Shown one piece after another: positions 21,696-33,134 of a DNA stretch of 64,000 bases. Position numbers and translations under genes: made by a program. Each line of letters opens with the position of its first letter. Position 1 is the stretch's first letter. The notes below the pieces were generated by a model. The model was not told where the DNA came from, searched no databases, and saw only the letters and a list, made by a program, of their open reading frames with translations. The DNA is from Zea mays (taxonomy: Eukaryota > Streptophyta > Magnoliopsida > Poales > Poaceae), in contig NC_050100.1 in NCBI RefSeq assembly GCF_902167145.1, positions 185,063,439-185,127,438 of the forward strand, read 5' to 3'.

Positions 21696-24600
21696 GTTTA
21701 TGCATCCAGGGGCTCAAGTTGGATCATCGATAGCGGGTGCACAAACCACATGACTGGGGAGAAAAGAATGTTCTCCTCATACGAGAAAAACCAAGATCCC
21801 CAAAAAGCTATCACATTCGGGGATGGAAATCAAGGTTTGGTCAAAGGATTGGGTAAAATTGCTATATCACCTGACCATTCTATTTCCAATGTTTTTCTTG
21901 TAGATTCATTAGATTACAATTTGCTTTCTGTTTCTCAATTATGCAAAATGGGCTTCAATTGTCTTTTTACGAATGTAGGTGTTACTGCCTTTAGAAGAAG
22001 TGATGATTCAGTAGCCTTTAAGGGAGTGTTAGAGGGTCAGCTATACTTAGTTGATTTCAATAGAGCTGAACTCGACACTTGCTTAATTGCTAAGACTAAC
22101 ATGGGTTGGCTCTGGCATCGCCGACTAGCCCACGTTGGAATGAAGAATCTTCACAAGCTTCTAAAGGGAGAGCACATTTTGGGACTAACCAATGTTCATT
22201 TTGAGAAAGACAGGATTTGTAGCGCATGCCAAGCAGGGAAGCAAATTGGTGTTCATCATCCACACAAGAACATCATGACGACTGACAGGCCACTGGAGCT
22301 ACTCCACATGGATTTATTCGGCCCGATAGCTTACATAAGCATCGACGGGAGTAAGTACTGTCTAGTTATTGTGGATGATTATTCTCGCTTCACTTGGGTA
22401 TTCTTTTTACAGGAAAAATCTCAAACCTAAGAAACTTTGAAAGGATTCTTGAAACGGGCTCAAAATGAGTTCGGCTTGAGGATCAAGAAAATAAGAAGCG
22501 ACAATGGAACGGAGTTCAAGAATTCTCAAATTGAAGGATTTCTTGAGGAGGAGGGCATCAACCATGAGTTCTCTTCTCCCTACACGCCACAACAAAATGG
22601 TGTAGTGGAGAGAAAGAATAGAACTCTATTAGACATGGCAAGGACCATGCTTGATGAGTACAAGACTTTGGATCAGTTTTGGGCCGAGGCGGTCAACACC
22701 GTTTGCTACACCATCAACCGGTTATATCTTCACCGAATCCTCAAGAAGACATCTTATGAACTCCTCACCGGTAAAAAGCCCAATGTTTCATATTTTAGAG
22801 TCTTTGGTAGCAAATGCTTTATTCTTGTTAAAAGAGGTAGAAAATCTAAATTTTCTCCTAAGGCTGTAGAAGGCTTTTTACTTGGTTATGATTCAAACAC
22901 AAGGGCATATAGAGTCTTTAACAAGTCCACTTGACTAGTTGAAGTTTCTTGTGACATTGTGTTTGATGAGACTAACGGCTCTCAAGTAGAGAAAGTTGAT
23001 CTTGATGAGCTAGATGATGAAGAGGCTCCGTGCATCGCGCTAAGGAACATGTCCATTGGGGATGTGTGTCCTAAGGAATCCGAAGAGCCTCCACAAGCAA
23101 AAGATCAACAACCTTCATCCTCCATGCAAGCATCTCCACCAACCTAAGATGAGGATCAAGCTCAAGATGGTGAAAATGAAGATCAAGAAGATGAGCCACC
23201 TCAAGAGGAGGACAATGATCAAGGGGGAGATGTCAATGATCAAGACAAGGAGGATGAGCAAGATCTAAGGCCGCCACACCCAAGAGTCCACCAAGCAATC
23301 CAACGAGATCACCCCGTGAACACCATCCTCGGCGATATTCATAAGGGGGTAACCACTCAATCTTGTGTTGCTCATTTTTGTGAACATTACTATTTTGTTT
23401 CCTCTATTGAGCCACACAGGGTAGAGGAAGCACTTCAAGATTCGGATTGGGTGCTGGCGATGCAAGAGGAGCTCAACAACTTCACGAGGAATGAGGTATG
23501 GCATTTGGTTCCACGTCCTAACCAAAATGTTGTAGGAACCAAGTGGGTCTTCCGCAACAAGTAAGATGAGCATGGTGTGGTGACAAGGAACAAAGCTCGA
23601 CTTGTGGCCAAGGGGTATTCACAAGTCGAAGGTTTGGATTTTGGTGAAACCTATGCACCCTTAGCTAGGCTTGAGTCAATTCGTATATTACTTGCCTATG
23701 CTACTTACCATGGCTTTAAGCTTTACCAAATGGACGTGAAGAGTGCCTTCCTCAATGGACCAATCAAGGAAGAGGTCTATGTTGAGCAACCTCCCGACTT
23801 TGAAGATAGTGAGTATCCTAACCATGTTTATAAACTCTCTAAGGCGCTTTATGTGCTCAAGCAAGCCCCAAGAGCATGGTATGAATGCCTAAGAGATTTT
23901 CTTATCACTAATGGCTTCAAAGTCAGCAAGGCCGATCCTACTATCTTTACTAAGACAATTTAAAATGATTTGTTTGTATGCCAAATTTATGTTGATGATA
24001 TCATATTTGGGTCTACTAACAAATCTATTTGTGAAGAGTTTAGTAGGATCATGATATAAAAATTCGAGATGTCTATGATGGGAGAGTTGAAGTATTTTCT
24101 AGGATTTCAAGTCAAGCAACTCCAAGAGGGCACCTTCATTAGCCAAACGAAGTACATTCAAGACATTCTCACCAAGTTTGGAATGAAGGATGCCAAGCCC
24201 ATCAAGACACCCATGGGAACCAATGGGCATCTCGACCTCGACACGGGAGGTAAATCCGTAGATCAAAAGGTATACCGGTCGATGATAGGATCTTTACTCT
24301 ATTTATGTGCATCTCGACCGGATATTATGCTTTCCGTATGCATGTGTGCAAGGTTCCAAGCCGATCCTAAGGAAATTCACCTTAGGGTCGTGAAGAGAAT
24401 CTTGAGATATTTAGTTCATACACCTAAGTTTGGTCTTTGGTACCCCAAGGGATCCTCTTTTGATTTATTAGGATATTCCGATGCTGATTGGGCAGGGTGT
24501 AAAATTGATAGGAAGAGCACATTAGGGACTTGTCAGTTTCTGGGGAGATCCCTGGTGTCTTGGGCTTCAAAGAAACAAAACTCTGTAGCTCTTTCTACCG

Positions 24601-24943
24601 CCGAAGCCGAGTACATTGCCGCAGGCCATTATTGCGCGCAATTGCTTTGGATGAGGCAAACCCTTAGGGACTGTGGCTACAAATTTAGCAAAGTCCCTCT
24701 CTTATGTGATAATGAGAGTGCAATATGCATGGCGGATAATCCCGTTGAACACAGCCGCACTAAGCACATAGCCATTCGGTATCACTTTTTGAGAGATCAC
24801 CAACAAAGGGGGGGGATATCGAGATAGCCTATATTAATACCAAAGATCAATTGGCCGATATCTTTACCAAGCCTTTAGATGAGAAAACCTTTACCAAACT
24901 TAGGAATGAGCTAAATATTCTTGATTCTCGGAATTTTGATTGA
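21696..24943 (+). pseudogene. pol of Sirevirus B: PR-INT-RT-RNase H (multiple stops)
   Basis: The frame holds the protease motif D-S-G-C (near 21732), the integrase H-H-C-C finger (H-R-R-L-A-H near 22117) and core (D-Y-S-R-F, S-D-N-G-T-E-F near 22498), RT (K-S-A-F-L-N-G near 23739, Y-V-D-D-I-I near 23989) and RNase H (Y-S-D-A-D-W-A-G near 24475). Stops lie at 22428, 22932, 23145, 23562 and 23961, with another near 24056. A frameshift lies in a G run near 24815. Compared with element D, almost all the stops fit C-to-T or G-to-A change. The copy is inactive. Confidence 0.9.
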
Positions 24944-25742
24944 TACTTTGCACACATAGCTCATTTATATACCTTTGATCATATCTCTTTTATGTCTATG
25001 ACTAATGTGTATTCAAGTGTATTCTCATGCTTAGTCATAGAATTGAAAGGGAAATAGAGTATTCGGCAAAGACGACGCTTCCACTCAATCCCATCGGTAT
25101 TATCTACTCTTTGCCGGTATTCCACATTGTTCTCCACTTTGGTATAATATTCACTCATATCTATTTGTTTACCATTGGGAGAAAGTAAAAGGGCTTATAT
25201 TTCACTCACAAGTATCCATTTTTGGCGATTCATGCCAAAGGGGGAGAAAGTATGAGCCCAAAGCAAAAGGACTGCACCACCACCGAATTTTAAAAATGAA
25301 GTTTTCAAATTGATATCTTATTGTGTTCAAAAGGGGGAGAAAGTTCTAGTATCTTCAAAAATTTATAAAACCCTCTTAAACACTAAGAGGAGAATTTCAT
25401 TGTGGGGGAGTTTTGTTTAAGTCAAAGGAAAAGCATTTAAAACGGGGGGAGAAAATTTCAAATTTTGAAAATGCTTCTTTCAATCTTATTCATGTACCTT
25501 TGACTATTTGCAAAAGGTTTTTGAAAAGAATTTTACAAAGAATTTGCAAAAACAAAACTAGTGGTGCAAATGTGGTCCAAAATTTTAGATAAGAAGAAAA
25601 CCATCCATGCATATCTAGTAGAAATAATTATTGGTTTCAATTCCAAGCAACCTTTGCACTTACCTTATGCAAACTAGTTCAATTCTGCACTTTTATATTT
25701 GCTTTGGTTTGTGTTGGCATCAATCACCAAAAAGGGGGAGAT
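24944..25742 (+). other. Non-coding pol-to-3' LTR region of Sirevirus B with repeated purine tracts
   Basis: No gene is seen. Purine tracts of the form AAAGGGGGAGAAAG recur (25237-25250, 25328-25342, 25441-25455) before the true polypurine tract at 25728-25742. The first is preceded by a TTTGGC...GCCAAA hairpin. Confidence 0.75.
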
Positions 25743-26976
25743 TGAAAGGGAAATAGGGTCAAACCTTTCCCTATATGAATTTTGGTGGTTGAATTGCCCA
25801 ACACAAACAATTGGACTAACTAGTTTACTCTAGATTATGAGTCTACAGGTGCCAAAGGTTCAACACAAACCAATAAAAAGTCCAAGAAAGGGTTCAAATA
25901 CAAAGAGCCAAAGACAACCGAAGGCTACCTTGGTCTGGCGCACCGGACTGTCCGGTGTGCCACTGGACAGTGTCCGGTGCACCACCGGACAATGTCCGGT
26001 GCACCAGGGTGGATCAACTCAAACTTGCTAGCTTCATGAATTCGGGGAGCCACTCCGCTATAATTCACCGGACTATCCGGTGTAACATCAGACTGTCCGG
26101 TGTGCCAGCGAAGCAACGACTACTTCGCGCCAACGGTCGTCTGCAAAGGAATAGTGAAACGCTACAGTGCGCGCCTGCGCGTGCAGAAGTCAGAGCAGGC
26201 GTCAGAAGGCGCACCGTACAGTGAACAGTGACTGTCCAGTGCACCACCGGACTGTCTGATGGCCCCACTTGCCAGAGCTCCAACGGTCGAACCCTAACGG
26301 TTGGGTGATGTGGCTGGCGCACCGGACAGTGTCCGGTGGTGCACCGGACTGTCCGGTGCGCCATACGACAACAGCCATCCCGAACGGCCACTTTGGTGGT
26401 TGGGGCTATAAATACCCCCAACCACCACACTTCAAGGCATCCAAGTTTTCAGCCATTGCATTCAATACAAGAGCTCTAGACTTCACTCCAAGACACAAAC
26501 AAAGAGATCAAATCCTCTCCCAAGTCCAAAGATCATTCCAATCAAATAGTGACTAGTGAGAGAGTGATATTTGTGTTCTTTGAGTTCTTGCGCTTGGATC
26601 GCTTTCTTCCTTTCCCATTTCTTGTTCTCAAGTGTTTTGTAACCAAGGCAAGGGACACCAAGTGTGTGGTGGTCCTTGCGGGGTCTAAGTGACCCGTGAG
26701 ATAAGGAGAAAGCTCACTCGGTCTAGGTGACCGTTTGAGAGAGGGAAAGGGTTGAAAGAGACCCGGTCTTTGTAACCACCTCAACAGGGAGTAGGTTTGC
26801 AAAAACCGAACCTCGGTAAAACAAATCACCACGTCTCACTCTTCATTTGATTGTGATTTGTTTTCCCCCTCTCTTTCGGACTCGATTATATTTCTAACGC
26901 TAACACCGACTTGTAGTTGTGCTTAAGTTTATAATTTTCAGATTCTGCCTATTCACCCCCCTCTAGGCGACTTTCA
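25743..26976 (+). repeat. 3' LTR of Sirevirus B
   Basis: The LTR starts TGAAAGGGAAATAGGG after AAAAAGGGGGAGAT and ends CTAGGCGACTTTCA. It is diverged from the 5' LTR by substitutions and small indels, more so than the LTR pairs of C and D. The TATA box lies in the same inverted repeat as in the 5' LTR. Confidence 0.92.
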
Positions 26977-27064
26977 TCTTGCACTCAACCCCTCTCAAGT
27001 GATCCAAAGATCAAATTTGAGTACCATAGTTCTTCCTTGTATCACAATCTCGTTTGTGAAGAAC
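26977..27064 (-). repeat. Solo LTR E, short middle piece between B and C
   Basis: Only 83 bases of E plus target duplications separate element B from element C. The sequence reads on from 4716 and into 45523 without a gap once B and C are removed. Confidence 0.8.
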
Positions 27065-28335
27065 TGAAAGGGAAATGTGCCCTTGGGCCATTTCTAAGTA
27101 TTTTGGTGATTGAGTGCCAACACAAGTGCTTAAATGTGAATCTATGCCCATGGATGAACAAAGTGCAAATCAAGAGTAAAGGTATGTTTCTAAGCCTTAG
27201 TACATTGGTTTTGTGTACTAATATACTTGTCTAAGTGTTAGAAACAGAAAGAAGAAGAAAAGAAAAGAGGTGAAAAAGGCTTGGTTGTGTACAGCCAAGA
27301 CTCAGCTCTGTCTGGCACACCGGACTGTCCGGTGGTGCACCGGACAGTGTCCGGTGCGCCAGGCTGGCTCGGGCGAAGTGGCCGCTCTCGGGAATTCGCC
27401 GACGGCGTACGGCTAAAATTCACCGGACTGTCCGGTGTGCACCGGACTGTCCGGTGAGCCAACGGTCGGCCGGGCCAACGGTCGGCCGCGGAATCTGCGC
27501 GCGACACGTGGCCGGGCCAACGGTCGGGAGGGGGGCACCGGACTGTCCGGTGTGCACCGGACATGTCCGGTGCGCCAACGGCTCTCTGGCTGCCAACGGT
27601 CGGCTGCGCCGTTTAAGGAAAGAAATCGGGCACCGGACAGTGTCCGGTGTGCACCGGACTGTCCGGTGCGCCAGTCGACAGAAGGCAAGATCAGCCTTCC
27701 TGGATTGCTCTCAACGGCTCCTAGCTGCCTTGGGGCTATAAAAGGGACCCCTAGGCGCATGGAGGAGTATATCAAGCATTCCTACAACATTCCTAAGCAC
27801 CAAGACATCGATTCCACGCATTTGGTTCATTGTGATAGCATCTAGAGCTCTTGTTGAGTTGTGAACTCATTGAGTTGTGTTGCGAGCTCTTGTTGCGACT
27901 TGTGTGCGTGCTGTTGCTCTGATTTTGAGTCTTGTGTGCGTTGCTAGTTTCTCCCTTACTCCGTATTTCTTTGTGAATCTTAAGTGTAAGGGCGAGAGGC
28001 TCCAAGTTGTGGAGATTCCTCGCAAACGGGATATTGAAAGGCAAAGCAAAACACCGTGGTATTCAAGTTGGTCTTTGGACCGCTTGAGAGGGGTTGATTG
28101 CAACCCTCGTCCGTTGGGACGCCACAACGTGGAGTAGGCAAGCGTTGGTCTTGGCCGAACCACGGGATAAACCACTGTGTCATCTCTGTGTTTGATCTCT
28201 TGTGGTATTGTGTTTTGTTGAGACTCCTCTCTAGCCACTTGGCAATTATTGTGCTAACAGTTAACAAGTTTTTGTGGCTATAAGTTTAAGTTTTACAGGA
28301 TCACCTATTCACCCCCCCCCCTCTAGGTGCTCTCA
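27065..28335 (+). repeat. 5' LTR of Sirevirus C
   Basis: The LTR starts TGAAAGGGAAATGTGCCC and ends CTAGGTGCTCTCA. TATAAAAG is at 27737-27744. U3 contains CACCGGAC...GTCCGGTG palindromes and CCAACGGTCGG repeats. It carries one palindrome unit and one CCAACGGTCGG unit more than the 3' LTR. Confidence 0.92.
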
Positions 28336-28384
28336 ATTGGTATCAGAGTCGTTCTCTTCACAAAGGGACTAACCGCCCGAAGAA

Positions 28385-30754
28385 ATGGATCCTAAAGGGA
28401 AGGGAATCGTGATCAACGACAAGGAGAAGGAGTCCTTCGTCAACGAGCCAAGGGATGACAAGTCCAACGACTCGGGCTCGGGCCACAGACGCAAAGATGG
28501 GAAGAAGAAGAAGACAAGACGCATCAAGGAGATCGTCTACTACGACAGCGATGAGTCTACTTCCTCCCAAAAGGACGACGACCACAACGAATACGAGAGA
28601 AAGAAACCGGTCAATTCGAACTTTTCTTTTGATTACTCTCGTATTCCTCAAAGTACTAATGCTCATTTATTATCTATTCCACTTGGTAAACCTCCTCATT
28701 TTGATGGAGAGGACTACGGATTTTGGGGTCACAAAATGCGTAGTCACTTGTTCTCTCTCCATCCTAGCATATGGGAGATTGTAGAAAGTGGAATGCACTT
28801 TGATAGTACGGATAGTCCCATGTTTATTAATGAACAGATTCATAAAAATGCACAAGCTACTACTGTGTTGCTGGCCTCCTTGTGCAGGGACGAGTACCAT
28901 AAGGTGAGCGGCTTGGACAATGCCAAGCAGATCTGGGACACCCTCAAGATCTCTCATGAGGGGAATGATGTCACCTTGCTCACCAAAATGGAGTTGGTGG
29001 AGGGCGAGCTTGGACGGTTCGCGATGATAAGGGGCGAGGAGCCGACACAAACATACAACAGGCTCAAGACCCTTATCAACAAAATAAGGAGCTACGGGAG
29101 CACGCGATGGACGGACCACGACGTTGTCCGCCTAATGCTAAGGTCATTTACCGTTCTTGATCCTCATTTGGTGAACAATATTCGTGAAAATCCCAGGTAC
29201 ACCAAGATGTCGCCCGAAGAAGTTCTTGGGAAATTCGTTAGCGGGCGAATGATGATCAAGGAGGCAAGGTACGTGGACGACGCCTTGAATGGCCCGATCA
29301 ACGAGCCGCAACCCCTTGCTCTCAAGGCAACACGAAGCAAGGAGGCGCTACCTAGCAAGGTGGCACAGTTTGAGGCGGCCGGACTTAATGATGAAGAGAT
29401 GGCTCTCATCATCAAAAGATTCAAGACGGTGCTTAAAGGTCGCAAGGGACAGCCAAGCAAGACCAAAGCCAAGGGGAAGCGCTCATGCTTCAAATGCGGT
29501 AAGCTTGGTCATTTTATTGCTAACTGTCCCGACAATGATAGTGATCAGGATCAAGGGAACAAGAGGGAGAAAAAGAAGAACTATAAGAAGGCAAAGGGCG
29601 AGGCTCATCTTGGCAAGGAGTGGGATTCGGACTGCTCCTCGTCCGACTCTGATAATGAGGGACTCGCCACCACTGCCTTCAACAAGTCATCCCTCTTCCC
29701 CAATGAGCGTCACACTTGCCTCATGGCAAGGGAGAAGAAAGTAAGCACTCCTAATACTAGTACTTATGCTTCTTCAAGTGAGGATGAGTCTAGTGATGAT
29801 GATGAGATAGATTACTCATGCTTATTCAAGGGATTAGATAGAACTAAGGTAGACAAAATTAATGAATTGATTGATGCCTTGAATGATAGGAATATACTGT
29901 TAGAAAAGCAAGAGGATTTGTTGTATGAAGAACATGATAAATTTGTAGAAGCTCAGAAATCTCTTGCTCTAGAAATTAAGAGGAATGAAATGCTCTCTAG
30001 TGAATTATCTTCTTGTCATGAAACTATTGCTAAGTTAAAAAGTTTTAATGATAATTTAAATGCTAAACTAGAAGTAGCTAGTAAATCTAATTCTTGTGTA
30101 GAAATTGTTGAAACTTGTAATAGGTGTAAAGATTTTGACATTGATGCTTGTAGTGATCATTTAGTTTCAATTTCTAAATTAAATGAGGAATTAGCTAGTC
30201 TTAATGCCGAACTTAAGACTAGCAAGAATGAATTTGACAAGCTAAAATTTGCAAGGGATGCCTACACGATCGGTAGACACCCCTCAATTAAGGATGGACT
30301 TGGCTACAAGAGGGAAGCCAAGAACTTGACAAGCCATAAGGCCCCCATCTCCGCCAAGGAGAAAGGAAAGGCCCCTATGGCTAGGAGTGTGCAAAAGAAC
30401 CATGCTTTTATGTACCATGATAGGAGACAATCTAGAAATGCTTATAGAAGTTGTAATGCATATAATGCCTTTGATTCTCATGCCATGTTTGCTTCTAGTT
30501 CTTCTTATGTGCATGATAGAAATGTTGGTAGGAGAAATGTTGTTCATAATGTTCCTAGGAAAGTAAATGAACCCTCTACAATATATCATGCTTTAAATGC
30601 TTCTTTTGCTATTTGTAGAAAGGATAGGAAGATAGTCGCTAGAAAATTAGGGGCAAGATGCAAGGGAGACAAAACTTGCATTTGGGTCCCTAAGGATATT
30701 TGTGCTAACCTTGCAGGACCCAACATGAGTTGGGTACCTAAGACCCAAGCCTAA
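28385..30754 (+). CDS. Sirevirus C Gag protein (789 aa)
   Basis: The ORF is intact. The N-terminus is Lys/Asp/Ser-rich. It is followed by a copia-type gag domain with the F-D-G-E-D-Y-G-F-W motif near residue 107 and a Y-N-R-L-K-T motif near 225. The zinc knuckle [14 protein letters not shown] starts near residue 368. A long Asn/Asp/Glu/Lys-rich segment with heptad-like spacing and a second cluster, [11 protein letters not shown] near residue 579, come next. The C-terminus repeats a W-V-P-K motif. It would form the virus-like particle and bind RNA. TAA at 30752-30754 is followed by an acceptor-like TTGCAG|GTTTATGC at 30762-30775. Confidence 0.88.
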   Translation: MDPKGKGIVINDKEKESFVNEPRDDKSNDSGSGHRRKDGKKKKTRRIKEIVYYDSDESTSSQKDDDHNEYERKKPVNSNFSFDYSRIPQSTNAHLLSIPLGKPPHFDGEDYGFWGHKMRSHLFSLHPSIWEIVESGMHFDSTDSPMFINEQIHKNAQATTVLLASLCRDEYHKVSGLDNAKQIWDTLKISHEGNDVTLLTKMELVEGELGRFAMIRGEEPTQTYNRLKTLINKIRSYGSTRWTDHDVVRLMLRSFTVLDPHLVNNIRENPRYTKMSPEEVLGKFVSGRMMIKEARYVDDALNGPINEPQPLALKATRSKEALPSKVAQFEAAGLNDEEMALIIKRFKTVLKGRKGQPSKTKAKGKRSCFKCGKLGHFIANCPDNDSDQDQGNKREKKKNYKKAKGEAHLGKEWDSDCSSSDSDNEGLATTAFNKSSLFPNERHTCLMAREKKVSTPNTSTYASSSEDESSDDDEIDYSCLFKGLDRTKVDKINELIDALNDRNILLEKQEDLLYEEHDKFVEAQKSLALEIKRNEMLSSELSSCHETIAKLKSFNDNLNAKLEVASKSNSCVEIVETCNRCKDFDIDACSDHLVSISKLNEELASLNAELKTSKNEFDKLKFARDAYTIGRHPSIKDGLGYKREAKNLTSHKAPISAKEKGKAPMARSVQKNHAFMYHDRRQSRNAYRSCNAYNAFDSHAMFASSSSYVHDRNVGRRNVVHNVPRKVNEPSTIYHALNASFAICRKDRKIVARKLGARCKGDKTCIWVPKDICANLAGPNMSWVPKTQA

Positions 30755-30767
30755 ATTTGCCTTGCAG

Positions 30768-33134
30768 GTTTATGCATCCGGGGGTTCAAGCTGGATTATT
30801 GACAGTGGATGCACAAACCATATGACGGGGGAGAAAAAGATGTTCACCTCCTACGTCAAAAACAAAGATTCCCAAGATTCAATAATATTCGGTGATGGGA
30901 ATCAAGGCAAGGTAAAAGGGTTAGGTAAAATTGCAATCTCAAATGAGCACTCTATCTCTAATGTGTTTTTAGTAGAGTCTCTTGGATATAATTTGCTATC
31001 TGTTAGTCAATTATGCAATATGGGATATAACTGTTTGTTTACAAATATAGATGTGTCTGTCTTTAGAAGATGTGATGGTTCACTAGCTTTTAAGGGTGTA
31101 CTAGCCGGCAAGCTTTACCTAGTTGATTTTGCAAAAGAAGAGGCCGGTCTAGATGCATGCTTAATGGCTAAGACTTGCATGGGCTGGCTGTGGCATCGCC
31201 GCTTAGCACATGTGGGGATGAAGAACCTCCACAAGCTTCTAAAGGGAGAACATGTGATAGGTCTAACCAATGTTCATTTCGAAAAAGATAGACCTTGTGC
31301 AGCTTGTCAAGCAGGGAAACAAGTGGGAGGCTCTCATCACAGCAAAAATGTGATGACAACATCAAGACCCCTGGAGCTGCTACATATGGACCTCTTCGGA
31401 CCCGTCGCCTATCTGAGCATAGGAGGAAGTAAGTATGGTTTAGTTATTGTTGATGACTTTTCCCGCTTCACTTGGGTGTTCTTTTTGCAGGATAAGTCTG
31501 AAACCCAAGGGACCCTCAAGCGCTTCCTAAGGAGAGCTCAAAATGAGTTTGAGCTCAAGGTGAAGAAGATAAGGAGCGACAACGGGTCCGAGTTCAAGAA
31601 CCTTCAAGTGGAGGAGTTCCTTGAGGAGGAAGGGATCAAGCACGAGTTCTCCGCTCCCTACACACCACAGCAAAATGGTGTGGTAGAGAGGAAGAACAGG
31701 ACGTTAATCGATATGGCGAGGACGATGCTTGGAGAATTCAAGACCCCCGAGCGTTTTTGGTCGGAAGCCGTGAACACGGCTTGCCAAGCCATCAACCGGG
31801 TCTACCTTCATCGTCTCCTCAAGAAGACTTCGTATGAGCTACTAACCGGTAACAAACCCAATGTATCTTACTTTCGTGTATTTGGGAGCAGGTGCTACAT
31901 TCTAGTGAAGAAGGGTAGAAATTCTAAATTTGCTCCCAAAGCTGTAGAAGGGTTTTTGTTAGGTTATGACTCAAATACAAAGGCGTATAGAGTCTTCAAC
32001 AAATCATCGGGTTTGGTTGAAGTCTCTAGCGACGTTGTATTTGATGAGACTAATGGCTCTCCAAGAGAGCAAGTTGTTGATTGTGATGATGTAGATGAAG
32101 AAGATGTTCCGACGGCCGCTATACGAACCATGGCAATTGGAGAAGTGCGGCCACAGGAACAAGATGAACGAGATCAACCTTCTTCCTCAACAACGGTGCA
32201 TCCCCCACCTCAAGACGATGAACAGGTTCATCAAAAGGAGGCGTGTGATCAAGGGGGAGCACAAGATGATCACGTGATGGAGGAAGAAGCGCAACCGGCA
32301 CCTCCAACCCAATTTCGAGCGGTGATTCAAAGGGATCATCCCGTCGACCAAATTTTGGGTGACATTAGCAAGGGAGTAACTACTCGATCTCGATTAGTTA
32401 ATTTTTGTGAGCATTACTCCTTTGTCTCTTCTATTGAGCCTTTCAGGGTAGAGGAGGCCTTGCTAGATCCGGACTGGGTATTGGCCATGCAGGAGGAGCT
32501 CAACAACTTCAAGAGAAATGAAGTTTGGACGCTGGTGCCTCGTCCCAAGCAAAATGTTGTGGGAACCAAGTGGGTGTTCCGCAACAAACAAGACGAGCAC
32601 GGGGTGGTGGCAAGGAACAAGGCTAGACTTGTGGCAAAAGGTTATGCCCAAGTCGCAGGTTTGGACTTTGAGGAGACTTTTGCTCCTGTGGCTAGGCTAG
32701 AATCAATTCGTATCTTGCTAGCATATGCCGCTCACCATTCCTTCAGGTTGTTCCAAATGGATGTGAAGAGCGCTTTCCTCAACGGGCCGATCAAGGAGGA
32801 AGTGTATGTGGAGCAACCCCCTGGCTTCGAGGATGAACGGTACCCCGACCACGTGTGTAAGCTCTCTAAGGCGCTCTATGGACTTAAGCAAGCCCCAAGA
32901 GCATAGTATGAATGCCTTAGAGACTTTCTAATTGTTAATGCTTTCAAGGTTGGGAAAGCCGATCCAACTCTTTTTACTAAGACATGTGATGGTGATTTGT
33001 TTGTGTGCCAAATTTATGTCGATGACATAATATTTGGTTCTACTAACCAAAAGTCTTGTGAAGAGTTTAGCAGGGTGATGACGCAGAAATTCGAGATGTC
33101 GATGATGGGCGAGTTGAACTACTTCCTTGGGTTC
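30768..33134 (+). pseudogene. pol of Sirevirus C, 5' part: PR-INT-RT (one stop)
   Basis: The frame is open from the protease (D-S-G-C-T-N-H near 30801) through integrase (H-R-R-L-A-H near 31195; D-L-F-G-P; S-D-N-G-S-E-F near 31577; P-Y-T-P-Q-Q-N-G near 31660) into RT (K-S-A-F-L-N-G near 32767, G-L-K-Q-A-P-R-A near 32880). A TAG at 32904-32906 replaces the Trp codon after P-R-A. The frame then runs past Y-V-D-D (33020) to 33134, where element D is inserted. It continues at 42658. The integrase zinc and catalytic residues appear present. Confidence 0.9.

Larger units (their letters stand above)
4722..26976 (+). mobile_element. Sirevirus-type copia retrotransposon B, inactive, split by element A
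   Basis: The element has two LTRs (4722-5937 and 25743-26976), a primer-binding site TGGTATCGGAGC at 5940, and a polypurine tract directly before the 3' LTR. The internal order is gag, PR, INT, RT, RNase H, which is copia order. The flanks GCTTG (4717-4721) and TCTTG (26977-26981) differ at one base, in keeping with some age. Both gag and pol carry stops and frameshifts. The chromovirus A sits inside gag. Length without A is about 9.2 kb. It was inserted into solo LTR E. Confidence 0.92.

Noticed and set aside
28358..28666. 102-codon minus-strand hydrophobic frame opposite the gag start of element C
   Set aside because: It is antisense to an intact gag with strong coding character; the hydrophobic pattern comes from the complement of Lys/Asp/Glu codons.
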